From the NCBI RefSeq assembly GCF_003075435.1, contig NZ_QCZJ01000019.1:55906-119905 (forward strand): DNA of 64,000 bases, given 5' to 3'. The notes under the pieces are model-generated. The model ran no database searches and was not told the origin of the DNA. It saw nothing but the letters and a program-made list of their open reading frames with translations. The first letter of the stretch is position 1; the number at the start of each line of letters is the position of its first letter. Shown piece by piece: positions 1 to 8,554 of this stretch. A program made the position numbers and the translations under genes. This DNA is from Terrimonas sp. (GTDB lineage: Bacteria > Bacteroidota > Bacteroidia > Chitinophagales > Chitinophagaceae).

Positions 1-721
1 CGGGATTGCCTGGCACAAAAAGCTTACCCGTCTTTCCTCCTTTAGCTAAAGCTATAGAATCTGTGAGCGCCAATTCACCTTTTAATTTATTGGGGTTATG
101 ACAGCTTACACATTTGTTTTCGAGTATTGGCTGCACTACATGCTCATATACTATTGCCTGCTCAATAGGAACGGAAGGTTTTTTTATATTGGCATAAATA
201 GGCTGCATAATAAAATCTTCACCGTGCGTAAGCGTAGCGCCATAATGCCCGGTAACAATTAATGTGAGCATCATTAGTACAGCAAAAAACCACGAAGCGG
301 TAACAGAATACCAAAGTTTATTCCGTACCCAGTAAATAACAGACGCAATAAAAAAAACAGCTGCGCCGGTCCACTTATGCCACTCCAGTGTATCACCTCC
401 ATATCCTTCCTCACGGGATAAAAACAAGCCCATTATTACAGTTATGCCTGTAAATAAAATACCTGCGAGCAGTAAGCCTCCTGAAAAATTTTTATAAAAT
501 GAAGTGAGATTTGTATTCCGGTTAGCAATACGATATACTTCCATGCCTATTGCCAGCATTAAAAGCACGATCGGGAAATGCAGTACTAACGGATGCATTC
601 TTCCTGCAGGCTGCAACCAATATGGCACAGTAAGCTTATGGAGGAATATGAGCAAAAAGAGAATAAATACATTAAGTACAACTAATACCTGTTCTGCAAA
701 GGCCCTGAGTTTAGTATTCAT
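1..721 (-). CDS. DUF2231-like membrane protein with c-type heme motif (3' end cut by window)
   Basis: The reading frame is open from an ATG at 721 to the window edge, giving 240 codons without a stop; the C-terminus is missing. Hydrophobic segments lie near residues 12-28, 46-62, 82-102, 119-131 and 142-158, with His-rich spots (H43, H49, H115, H118, H159) like those of DUF2231-type membrane proteins. After the last membrane segment comes a CVSCH motif at 204-208, the start of a covalent heme domain of the planctomycete cytochrome C kind. It is the last visible gene of an operon with the DUF1501 and DUF1549 genes, only 16 bases after the stop at 738. I infer a membrane anchor or electron-transfer partner for the two upstream exported proteins. 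The family call is from sequence pattern only. Confidence 0.75.
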   Translation of the reverse strand, partial: MNTKLRAFAEQVLVVLNVFILFLLIFLHKLTVPYWLQPAGRMHPLVLHFPIVLLMLAIGMEVYRIANRNTNLTSFYKNFSGGLLLAGILFTGITVIMGLFLSREEGYGGDTLEWHKWTGAAVFFIASVIYWVRNKLWYSVTASWFFAVLMMLTLIVTGHYGATLTHGEDFIMQPIYANIKKPSVPIEQAIVYEHVVQPILENKCVSCHNPNKLKGELALTDSIALAKGGKTGKLFVPGNP

Positions 722-737
722 TAAATGGTGCTATCGT

Positions 738-2192
738 TTATGCAATAAGATCTTTTATTACTTTACCTGATACATCTGTTAAACGATAACGACGCCCCAG
801 GTGTTTGAAGATGAGTTTTTCGTGGTCAAGTCCTAATTGATTTAATACTGTTGCCTGGAAATCGTGCACATGCACAGGGTCTCTCGCAATATTGTAACCA
901 AGCTCATCCGTTTCACCGTATACCATCCCGGGCTTTATACCACCGCCTGCCATCCATACGGTAAAACATCTTGGGTGATGGTCGCGTCCATAATTATCTT
1001 CTGTAAGTCTACCCTGGGTATAGCTGGTACGCCCAAATTCTCCGCCCCATATTACCAGTGTTTCGTCAAGCAAACCACGTTGCTTTAAATCTATTACCAA
1101 TGCGGCTGAAGCCTGGTCAACATCCTTGGCCTGTTTGGCAATTTCAAACGGTAGATTACCATGCTGATCCCAGCCCTGGTGATATAACTGCACAAAACGC
1201 ACACCATTTTCAGAAAGCTTGCGCGCCAGCAAACAGTTAGCTGCATAAGTGCCGGGCACCAAACAATCCGGACCGTATAATTTCACAATATCATCAGGCT
1301 CTTTTGATAAATCCATTACTTCAGGCACCGCGGTTTGCATACGGTATGCCATTTCATATTGCTTGATGCGCGTTGCAATTTCAGGATCACCAAATTCTTT
1401 ATATGAAAGTTCATTTAACTCAGAAAGATTATCCAGCATTTCCCTACGATCTTTTCTGCTCATTCCGTCCGGATCTTTCAGATACAATACAGGATCCTCA
1501 CCCTTACTGAACTGCACGCCCTGGTGAACGGAATCCAGGAAGCCGTTAGACCATAATTTGGAATACACACCCTGACCATTGCCAATACCGCGTGAAAGCA
1601 ATACCGTAAATGCAGGCAGGTTTTTATTTTCATTACCTAAACCATAGCTCAGCCATGCACCCATACTCGGGCGGTTACCCTGCTGTGAGCCGGTTTGTAA
1701 GAAAGTTAATGCAGGATCGTGATTAATCGCTTCTGTGTACATAGACCGTACTATACAAAGCTCATCTACTATTTTAGCGGTATACGGCATTAAATCGCTT
1801 ACCCATGCCCGTGAGTTACCGTATTGTTTAAAATCAACAAATGAACCCACAAGCGGGAACGAAGACTGGTTGGCAGTCATACCGGTTAAACGCTGGTTAC
1901 CTCTTACTGAAGGAGGAATTTCCTGCCCGGTCATTTCACGGAGCTTAGGCTTATAATCAAACAGTTCCTGCTGCGAAGGCGCACCATTCTGAAAAAGATA
2001 AATTACCCGTTTTGCCTTTGGAGCAAAATGAGGAATGCCCGGTGTAAACGCTTCCTCTTCTATTCCCCCGTTTTTAAACAGGTTAGGCATTAATAGTGAA
2101 CCTAAAGCAACGCTACCGATACCAAGGCTCATAGTAGAAAGAAAACGGCGCCTGTTCCAGCTGAACCCGTGTTCTAAAATTTCTTTATCCAT
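738..2192 (-). CDS. DUF1501 family protein, Tat-exported
   Basis: This 484-residue protein has a twin-arginine signal (NRRRFLST at 13-20, then a hydrophobic stretch). The body carries features typical of DUF1501, a family with a sulfatase/phosphatase-like fold: an early VIYLFQNGAPSQ segment, the QGWDQHGNL region, and the late VIWGGEFGRTSYTQG and GRDHHPRCFTVWMAGGG segments with metal-ligand-like Asp and His residues. Full length for the family. It sits between the DUF1549/DUF1553 gene (36-base gap) and the DUF2231/heme gene. The DUF1501 plus DUF1549 pairing is common in Planctomycetes and Bacteroidota that degrade complex polysaccharides, but the biochemical activity is not established. Export folded through Tat suggests a cofactor or metal is loaded in the cytoplasm. 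Confidence 0.9.
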   Translation of the reverse strand: MDKEILEHGFSWNRRRFLSTMSLGIGSVALGSLLMPNLFKNGGIEEEAFTPGIPHFAPKAKRVIYLFQNGAPSQQELFDYKPKLREMTGQEIPPSVRGNQRLTGMTANQSSFPLVGSFVDFKQYGNSRAWVSDLMPYTAKIVDELCIVRSMYTEAINHDPALTFLQTGSQQGNRPSMGAWLSYGLGNENKNLPAFTVLLSRGIGNGQGVYSKLWSNGFLDSVHQGVQFSKGEDPVLYLKDPDGMSRKDRREMLDNLSELNELSYKEFGDPEIATRIKQYEMAYRMQTAVPEVMDLSKEPDDIVKLYGPDCLVPGTYAANCLLARKLSENGVRFVQLYHQGWDQHGNLPFEIAKQAKDVDQASAALVIDLKQRGLLDETLVIWGGEFGRTSYTQGRLTEDNYGRDHHPRCFTVWMAGGGIKPGMVYGETDELGYNIARDPVHVHDFQATVLNQLGLDHEKLIFKHLGRRYRLTDVSGKVIKDLIA

Positions 2193-2228
2193 ACAAAAAC
2201 TTTAAATTATTTGCAATGCCTTACAGCA

Positions 2229-4553
2229 CTAAGATTTTGTAATTGTTTCTTCAAGATTATAAATAGTAGACACCACACGCATCATTGCCGCCAGCTTCTT
2301 TTTATCCTCATCATCCGGCACAGCAGCCTCGCCAACAGCCAGTACACGTTTGACCGTTGAATCAGCAATCGTATTTACTTCCTTATTAAAATAGCTTTCC
2401 AGCACCTGCAACTCTTTCTCCGTTGGTTTTCTGCAAACGATCAAACGGAAAGCTTTTGTAACCTTATCTTTTACATCGGTATTTTCTGCCAGCAGTTTTC
2501 CCGCAAGTACTTTTGATGCTTCCAGCACAGTGGGGTCATTCATCATCACCAATGCCTGCAGCGGAGTATTGGTTCTCAATCTCCTTACTTCACACATGTC
2601 CCGGTTACTTGCATCAAAAATGGCCATTGATGGCGGAGGAACGGTACGCTTTATTAATGTATACATACCACGGCGATATAATTCCTTGCCATGATCCTGT
2701 TTGTATACAGATAACAATCCTCTTCCGGAAGTAGCTCCTTCCCATAGCCCGGCCGGCTGATAAGGCTTCACGCTTGGACCGCCAATTTCTTTGTTCAATA
2801 AACCACTGCTTGCTAATACAACATCCCGTATAAATTCGGCGTGTATCCGGTACCGTGGCCCGTGAGACAAATAAATATTTTCCGGATCGATCGCCTGTTT
2901 CTCTTTCGTAGTAACGGCAGATTGCCTGTACGTTGCTGAAGTAACCATTTGCTTTACGAGGCGTTTAACATCCCAGTTATGCTCCCTGAAGTCAACCGCC
3001 AGCCAATCAAGCAGGGCTGGATGTGTAGGCAACTCTCCCTGCATTCCAAAGTCGCCGGAAGTTTTTACAATACCTCTGCCAAAAAATTCCTGCCATAAGA
3101 TATTTACATATACCCTTGATGTTAACGGATTGTCTTTATCAAATAACCACTTTGAAAGCCCCAACCTGTTTTTAGGATAATCATTATTAAACTTAAGAAT
3201 AGATTCAGGCGTTCCGGGTTGCACTTCGTCTCCCGGTGCATCATAATTACCACGGATCAGGATATGTGTTTTACGAACGGTGTCAAGGTCGCCCATTACA
3301 GATACGATAAGTCTATTCGTGTCCTGCTTGTTGATAAAGTTCAAAACTGTTTTTACATCTTCATTGGTAATTTCCATCAAGGGTTTTTTGGCATAGGTTT
3401 CAGGCCCGCCAATCACCGATTCTATTCCCACTTCTTTCACATTATTGAAGAAAGCGAAAATGCTGTAATAATCCTTCATGGAAAAAGGATCGTATTTATG
3501 ATCGTGGCAATGTGCGCATTCAAGTGTAATACCCAATAGCCCTTTACCAAGCAGATCGGTGCGGTCAGTAACATACATTGTCCTGTACTCCTCGGGAATC
3601 ACTCCACCCTCTTCTGTTATTTTATGATTTCTGTTGAAGCCTGTAGCCAGTAATTTTTCTTTGCTGGAATCAGGCAGCAGATCACCTGCAAGTTGCCAGG
3701 TTACAAATTCATCATAATGCATGTTCTCATTAAAAGCATGAATTACCCAATCTCTCCACGGCCATTGTGTGCGGTAACCATCATCCTGGTAACCATGCGA
3801 ATCAGCATAGCGGGCTATATCAAGCCAATGAAGCGACATCTTTTCTCCATACTGGGGAGCAGCCATAAGCTTATCTACCATTTTTTCATAGGCATCCGCA
3901 CTTTTATCTGTAAGAAATGCATCCATCATTTCAATAGTAGGCGGAAGCCCGGTAAGATCAAGACTTAATCTTTTTAACAATCTTTCCTTATCAGCTTCTT
4001 CGCTTGGTTTTAAACCTCTTTGTTCCTGCTTGGCAAGTATAAAATAATCAATCTCGTTTCTTGGCCATTTATCATTATCCACTTTTGGCAAAGGAGATTT
4101 TTGGGGAGCAGCAAAAGCCCAGTGCTTTTCATATTTCGCACCCTGTTTTATCCATTTCTCTATAAGCTGAATTTCCCTTTCTGTGAGTTTTAAATTAGAT
4201 TTTACCGGCGGCATTAACTGGGTAGAATCGGTAGCCACCAATCTTAAATAAGCCTGCGATAATTCCGGCTTACCTGCTACTAACGCATGCGCACCCGGAT
4301 GCTCTTTCAATGCCTTAAACGCACTATCGGCAATGTCTAACCGTAAACCGGCTTCGCGTTTATTGGCATCAGGACCATGGCATGCAAAACATTTATCTGA
4401 AAAAATAGGGCGAATATCAAAATTATAGCTAACTGTTTCCGGCAACTTTACAGAAGCGGTCTGTCCGGAGTTTTCGTTGCCACATGATTCAATCAACACT
4501 ATCAATCCTGCAACAACGGCAAATGCAAAAAATATCTTTCCGGGGAACTTCAT
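2229..4553 (-). CDS. PSCyt1 / DUF1549 / DUF1553 c-type heme lipoprotein
   Basis: This 774-residue protein begins with a lipoprotein-like signal ending in LIESC (Cys24). A cytochrome motif CFACH at 55-59 is followed by a small cytochrome-like domain ending near the MPP at 114-116. DUF1549 follows (about 165-370) and holds a second CxxCH, CAHCH at 346-350, a conserved trait of the family. DUF1553 makes up the C-terminal half (about 450-740). I see no LamG insertion of the kind found in many longer relatives. It is first in the operon with the DUF1501 and DUF2231-like genes, and its upstream region carries the CAGGATGG-N19-TAnnTT site. The role is probably periplasmic redox or hydrolysis on glycans, unproven. 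Confidence 0.92.
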   Translation of the reverse strand: MKFPGKIFFAFAVVAGLIVLIESCGNENSGQTASVKLPETVSYNFDIRPIFSDKCFACHGPDANKREAGLRLDIADSAFKALKEHPGAHALVAGKPELSQAYLRLVATDSTQLMPPVKSNLKLTEREIQLIEKWIKQGAKYEKHWAFAAPQKSPLPKVDNDKWPRNEIDYFILAKQEQRGLKPSEEADKERLLKRLSLDLTGLPPTIEMMDAFLTDKSADAYEKMVDKLMAAPQYGEKMSLHWLDIARYADSHGYQDDGYRTQWPWRDWVIHAFNENMHYDEFVTWQLAGDLLPDSSKEKLLATGFNRNHKITEEGGVIPEEYRTMYVTDRTDLLGKGLLGITLECAHCHDHKYDPFSMKDYYSIFAFFNNVKEVGIESVIGGPETYAKKPLMEITNEDVKTVLNFINKQDTNRLIVSVMGDLDTVRKTHILIRGNYDAPGDEVQPGTPESILKFNNDYPKNRLGLSKWLFDKDNPLTSRVYVNILWQEFFGRGIVKTSGDFGMQGELPTHPALLDWLAVDFREHNWDVKRLVKQMVTSATYRQSAVTTKEKQAIDPENIYLSHGPRYRIHAEFIRDVVLASSGLLNKEIGGPSVKPYQPAGLWEGATSGRGLLSVYKQDHGKELYRRGMYTLIKRTVPPPSMAIFDASNRDMCEVRRLRTNTPLQALVMMNDPTVLEASKVLAGKLLAENTDVKDKVTKAFRLIVCRKPTEKELQVLESYFNKEVNTIADSTVKRVLAVGEAAVPDDEDKKKLAAMMRVVSTIYNLEETITKS

Positions 4554-4613
4554 ATGACAGCTAAACTTTTACTTCTTCACAAAATATTGAAGTGAAAACC
4601 TCTTTTTAACGCT

Positions 4614-4658
4614 ACAAAATACTTAAAATCCCGGGGGCAACCATCCTGTTCCATACTG
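4614..4658 (-). promoter_or_regulatory. Putative activator site plus -7 element for the DUF1549 operon
   Basis: On the minus strand CAGTATGGAA (4649-4658) is directly followed by CAGGATGG (4641-4648), then exactly 19 bases, then TATTTTGT (4614-4621), a fair match to the Bacteroidota -7 element. The start codon is 61 bases below the -7 element. The same layout occurs six more times in the window, which is the main support. Confidence 0.6.
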
Positions 4659-4739
4659 CAATTTTGTAAAGAATTTGTTATATAGCATATAGCAGTAAGG
4701 TATAATATCCACTACATCACCTTACATTGTGTAAGTTAT

Positions 4740-6011
4740 TTATTTTAACCATTTATCAAACCAGTCGAAAGCCTCTTTTTGCATAGAGTAGTCGAACTTA
4801 TGAGGTCCTGCATAAAATGAGCATTTGTATTTACCGGCTGCACCTGCTTTTTTATATACCTGCTGCAGTATAAGATCAGCCTGTTTCATTTCAGGAAGCG
4901 TGTACAGTTCATCATCAATATCGTTTAATACCAATGTTGGCAAGGGCACACGCAGCCCTAATATTTCAGGGAAATCTAATTCGTTAGGCAGTAGCGGCAC
5001 GTAAGTCATCCAGGTATGTGTGTAAGATTTGTTAAGCACAAAATCTTTCCATGTTGTCATAAATCCAACGCATACCGCGCATTTAATTCTTTCATCCAGT
5101 CCGCCCATAAAAACAGTTCGCATTCCGCCTCCTGATAAACCGCAACAACCGATTCTTTCACTATCCACATCCGCTCTTGAAGATAGCATATCAAGTGCGG
5201 CCCTGTCTTCAGCAAAAAAAATACCTGGCCAGGTGGTACCGGCGCTGAATAAAGATTTCGCCATAATATGCTCATGTTCAGCAGCCCATTTATTATAGGC
5301 ATGAATGCGGTCAGGATTTTCAGGATCATCATCCGTTAACCCATTTTTTAAATGCAAAGGAACATCCTGCAGCATTACTCTTCTGCTTGCAAAAGGAAAC
5401 GCGTCTGCAACCAATACCACATAACCACGTTTGGCTATTTCATTTGCCCACGCCATTCCATCATAATATTCCTTCTGGTGCGCTGTCATTAAAGGATGTT
5501 GTGCATCAGCGGTACGGGTAATTTTCCGGACCCCAAAATATTTATTTCCACCATGATCGTGAAAAGCAAGTATGGCCGGTAACTTATTTTTTGCATTCGC
5601 GGGCTTTAACAGCAAAGCTTCTGTTGCTCTTCCATATGGCAATTGCCATTGCAGCTCCTCTATCTTCAAACCATCATATTCGTATGTCTTTATAGTTTTA
5701 TATGCAGGTGCTTTTATTACAGGAACTGAGAGCCTGTCTGTCAGTTGCCTTTTGGCAACTACTTTCCATTTATCTATATCATTCCATTTATCATTTCTGA
5801 AAGAAAATGAGGGCAACTTATTTTCGGTAAGCCCGGTTGCCCATTGTCCGTAATTGCCTATAAGGCTTATCTGATTTTCGCCAGGTAACATTGTATTATT
5901 ATTTGCAACGTGTAATATGTTTAGAGGAACAGAAGAAAATGCCTTTACCATACTCCCGGCACTTAAACTGGTTATACCAGCCACCTTTAAAAACTTACGA
6001 CGACTCTTCAT
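4740..6011 (-). CDS. Secreted alpha/beta hydrolase (dienelactone hydrolase / acetyl-xylan-esterase-like)
   Basis: This 423-residue protein has an RRKFLK twin-arginine-like signal at 4-9. The alpha/beta-hydrolase core is visible: an oxyanion segment AFHDHGG (149-155), nucleophile elbow GCCGLSGGGMRT with Ser293, an acid candidate in LNDIDDELY (Asp363/365/366) and His403 in AGPHKFD. It resembles the Abhydrolase_7 group of exported esterases or lactonases often found near sugar-degradation genes. It stands alone on the minus strand with 186 bases separating it from the DUF1549 operon downstream. The substrate cannot be told from sequence; ester or lactone cleavage on plant-type material is plausible. 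Confidence 0.85.
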   Translation of the reverse strand: MKSRRKFLKVAGITSLSAGSMVKAFSSVPLNILHVANNNTMLPGENQISLIGNYGQWATGLTENKLPSFSFRNDKWNDIDKWKVVAKRQLTDRLSVPVIKAPAYKTIKTYEYDGLKIEELQWQLPYGRATEALLLKPANAKNKLPAILAFHDHGGNKYFGVRKITRTADAQHPLMTAHQKEYYDGMAWANEIAKRGYVVLVADAFPFASRRVMLQDVPLHLKNGLTDDDPENPDRIHAYNKWAAEHEHIMAKSLFSAGTTWPGIFFAEDRAALDMLSSRADVDSERIGCCGLSGGGMRTVFMGGLDERIKCAVCVGFMTTWKDFVLNKSYTHTWMTYVPLLPNELDFPEILGLRVPLPTLVLNDIDDELYTLPEMKQADLILQQVYKKAGAAGKYKCSFYAGPHKFDYSMQKEAFDWFDKWLK

Positions 6012-6176
6012 TCAAAGCATATTATATATCAAGTTACTAATTGTTATTTAACCGGCTGGGTAAATAATTCCACGATTACAAAAGCATTTAGTATATAGCA
6101 AACGGTTGCATGTTGAGGCATAATAGTTGCCCTTCTTTCATGAGCAATCATTTACAATTCACTAATATGATTTTTT

Positions 6177-6632
6177 ATGAAAAAGACCTTTGTACTCTTA
6201 TTATGCTGTGGACTTATGTATACTTTCGCCAATGCCCAATCTGTTATTCCGGATCCTACACTTAGTGAAAAAGCGCAAAAAGAAATTTTAAAAACCAGCA
6301 AGCGGCTTGAAGAAAGAAAACTGGAATTAATAAAACTCGAAAAAGAAGTAGAGGATGCAAAACGCATAGCAGTAAAAAAAGAGAAAGACGCGCAGGTTTC
6401 AGCAGATGAAAATGTATCAGCGGCATCTAAATTAAATAATGATGCATTAGATAAAACCAAAGCAAGAAAAGCAAGGAAAAAAGCATCAAAAGCAGCGGAC
6501 GATGCAAAAGATGCAAGAAAAGCAGCCAAAAAAGCTGAAAAGCTGGAAAACAATATATCGTCTTTACAAAAGAAAATACAGGAAGACGAAACCAGGCTGG
6601 CGGAAATGACTCACCCGGATTTAAAAAAATGA
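6177..6632 (+). CDS. Small secreted Lys/Ala-rich coiled-coil protein, unknown function
   Basis: This 151-residue protein has a clear N-terminal signal (Lys-Lys, then a hydrophobic run ending TFANAQS around residue 21). The mature part is highly charged, with long Lys/Glu/Ala heptad-like stretches (about 35-140) that should form one or two coiled coils. No catalytic motif or known domain is seen. It is divergently oriented from the hydrolase gene, with 165 bases between them. The opposite strand of this gene also reads open for about 130 codons, but that frame gives a low-complexity Ser/Phe/Ala string and is an artefact of the Lys/Glu codons. A periplasmic structural or cation-binding role is only a guess. 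Confidence 0.7.
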   Translation: MKKTFVLLLCCGLMYTFANAQSVIPDPTLSEKAQKEILKTSKRLEERKLELIKLEKEVEDAKRIAVKKEKDAQVSADENVSAASKLNNDALDKTKARKARKKASKAADDAKDARKAAKKAEKLENNISSLQKKIQEDETRLAEMTHPDLKK

Positions 6633-6911
6633 CAATATTCTGTTTTGGACGTGATTGTAAAATATGTTACCCCCAAAAACAATAACATTGGGTATAAGTG
6701 ATGAAGTTTCCAGTCAGTATTAATTTCTGCTGTCAATATTATTTTCCTGTCAGGGAAGATGCTGACTTCCACTGAAATTTAGAATACTATCATTTTTTGC
6801 CAGCTGTATTGACAAATGCTAAATCATGTCCGTTCTTAAAAAAATATTGACTGTATTTAAACTTTGCGTAACCGCGCATGTCTGTAGTAGCATAACATTA
6901 AATGCCCCTTT

Positions 6912-7238
6912 ATGAAAAAGTTTTTTATTACTTCCGGATTTATCATCGCATTAATAGCGTTTGCATCAGCAGGATTTTCGCAAACAAAAACACCCCGCGC
7001 ACATAAACGCCAGGTTAACCAGCAGGAACGTATAGCTAAAGGCGCGAAGGATGGTAAACTTACCAAACGTGAAACAGTAAAAATGGAAGCACGCCAGGCA
7101 AAAATTCAAAAAGACAAAAAGAAAGCAAAGGCTGATGGTATAGTTACAAGGAAAGAAAGAGCAAAATTACATAGGGAACAAAATCGCTCAAGCCGTGCTA
7201 TCTATCGCCAAAAACACGATGCTCACACAAGGAAATAG
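6912..7238 (+). CDS. Small secreted basic protein, unknown function (Bacteroidota-type Lys/Arg-rich)
   Basis: This 108-residue protein starts with a signal peptide (residues 1-23, ending SAGFSQ). The mature part is strongly basic and has two similar short units, KGAKDGKLTKRE and KKAKADGIVTRKE, each with a Gly-x-Leu/Ile-Thr-Lys/Arg-Lys/Arg-Glu core, suggesting an internal duplication of a helix-turn-helix-like hairpin. Similar small periplasmic proteins are widespread in Bacteroidota, but I know of no assigned function. The gene is followed by a strong terminator at 7261-7285. It may relate to 6177-6632, which is also small, secreted and Lys-rich, although the two share no clear sequence identity. 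Confidence 0.75.
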   Translation: MKKFFITSGFIIALIAFASAGFSQTKTPRAHKRQVNQQERIAKGAKDGKLTKRETVKMEARQAKIQKDKKKAKADGIVTRKERAKLHREQNRSSRAIYRQKHDAHTRK

Positions 7239-7260
7239 CAGGTTTTTAATTCGTACGCCA

Positions 7261-7285
7261 GGCTGCCAAAGGCAGCCTTTTTTTT
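7261..7285 (+). terminator. Rho-independent terminator
   Basis: A perfect 7-bp GC-rich stem (GGCTGCC / GGCAGCC) with an AAA loop is followed by eight T residues. It ends the plus-strand gene 6912-7238, just before the convergent fbp gene. Confidence 0.9.
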
Positions 7286-7296
7286 ATATCGTAAAA

Positions 7297-8316
7297 TTAT
7301 TTTAAAAAGGTTTGCAACTCATCCATCATCCCGGCCGAACCAACAAACAGGGGGCTACGCTGATGTATATGCGAGGGCTGGATTTCTAAAATACGTTGTT
7401 TGCCATTAGTGGCTTTCCCCCCGGCTACCTCTGTTAAAAACGACATGGGATTACATTCATAACAAAGTCTCAACTTTCCATTGGGCTTTCCCTCAACAGA
7501 AGGATAAAAAAATAACCCTCCTTTTAATAAATTCCTATGCGCATCTGCTACCATACAACCGTAATACCGGCTTGAATATGGCCCGTTTTTATTTTCCGGT
7601 GACATGCAGAAATCAACATAACGCTTCAACGCTGGTGTAATATGATGATAATAGCGGTGATCAAATGAATAAAACTGCCCGTGGTTTGGTATTTTAATAT
7701 CCGGATGACTCAAATAAAACTCACCGATTGAGGTATCTAATGTAAAACCATTAACGCCACGTTTGGTGGCATACACTAAAATGGTGGAAGAACCGTAAAT
7801 AACATATCCTGCTGCTACCTGGTTTACTCCCGACTGCAAAAAATCTTCAATCGTGGCAGGTTTGCCTAATTCAGACACTCGTTTATATACGCTGAATATG
7901 CTTCCTATTGAGATATTAATATCAATATTGCCCGACCCGTCAATAGGGTCTATCAACAACACATATTTCGACTGATTACTTTTTGCATCATCAAATATCA
8001 CTACATCATCATTTTCTTCAGACACAATCCCCGCGCAGTTAATGCCTGAGCGCAATACATCAATAAAAACATTATTGGCATATATATCCAGCTTTTGCAC
8101 CACTTCTCCCTGCACATTTATACTTCCTGCAGCCCCAAGTATATCTGCTATACCTGCCTTATTGATTTCAATATTCACATGCTTTGCCGCCAGTCCTATT
8201 CCTCTTAACAACCCGGACAGTTCTCCGGTAGCATGAGGAAATAATCTCAACTGTTGAATGGTAAATTCATCTAAAGTCATTACGTTATGATACCTGGACA
8301 TGAAGTAGGTTTTCAT
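7297..8316 (-). CDS. fbp: Class I fructose-1,6-bisphosphatase
   Basis: This 339-residue cytoplasmic enzyme hydrolyses fructose 1,6-bisphosphate to fructose 6-phosphate, the gluconeogenic step. Class I signatures are present: the metal-binding segments VQKLD (73-77), SEEND (99-103) and DPIDGSGNID (123-132), and a C-terminal GGKATNG segment. Family length is normal. The ATG at 8316 gives a short leader; internal Met codons at residues 6 and 13 (MTLDEFT is a usual family start) are alternatives. It is a single gene convergent with 6912-7238. It is logical in an organism that grows on sugar acids or other material needing gluconeogenesis, but it is also a housekeeping gene. Confidence 0.97.
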   Translation of the reverse strand: MKTYFMSRYHNVMTLDEFTIQQLRLFPHATGELSGLLRGIGLAAKHVNIEINKAGIADILGAAGSINVQGEVVQKLDIYANNVFIDVLRSGINCAGIVSEENDDVVIFDDAKSNQSKYVLLIDPIDGSGNIDINISIGSIFSVYKRVSELGKPATIEDFLQSGVNQVAAGYVIYGSSTILVYATKRGVNGFTLDTSIGEFYLSHPDIKIPNHGQFYSFDHRYYHHITPALKRYVDFCMSPENKNGPYSSRYYGCMVADAHRNLLKGGLFFYPSVEGKPNGKLRLCYECNPMSFLTEVAGGKATNGKQRILEIQPSHIHQRSPLFVGSAGMMDELQTFLK

Positions 8317-8554
8317 ACAAAGAAAAGAAAGTATAAGAAAGAAAGCAATGGGAACCTTGAAATGTTCCCACTGAAATATACTTTTATTTTACAGCGTATC
8401 TATTAACCTGATTGAACCCTGCATCGTGAAAGTAAATACAGAGTCATACATCACCAGGAAATAACCTTTAGAAAAGCAGGGGAAAACACATTGATTAAAC
8501 TGTACAATGTTTTTTTATTTGTTTAACCTTTTACCCTCCACCTTTCTCCTTTGC

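Noticed and set aside
4722..4736. CTTAC-ATTGT-GTAAG palindrome after the hydrolase gene, considered as a terminator
   Set aside because: Only a 5-bp AT-containing stem and no T-tract in the gene direction.
6152..6553. 133-codon frame opposite the Lys-rich gene 6177-6632
   Set aside because: Low-complexity Ser/Phe/Ala/Leu string produced by reading Lys/Glu/Ala codons backwards; the plus-strand frame has a proper signal peptide.
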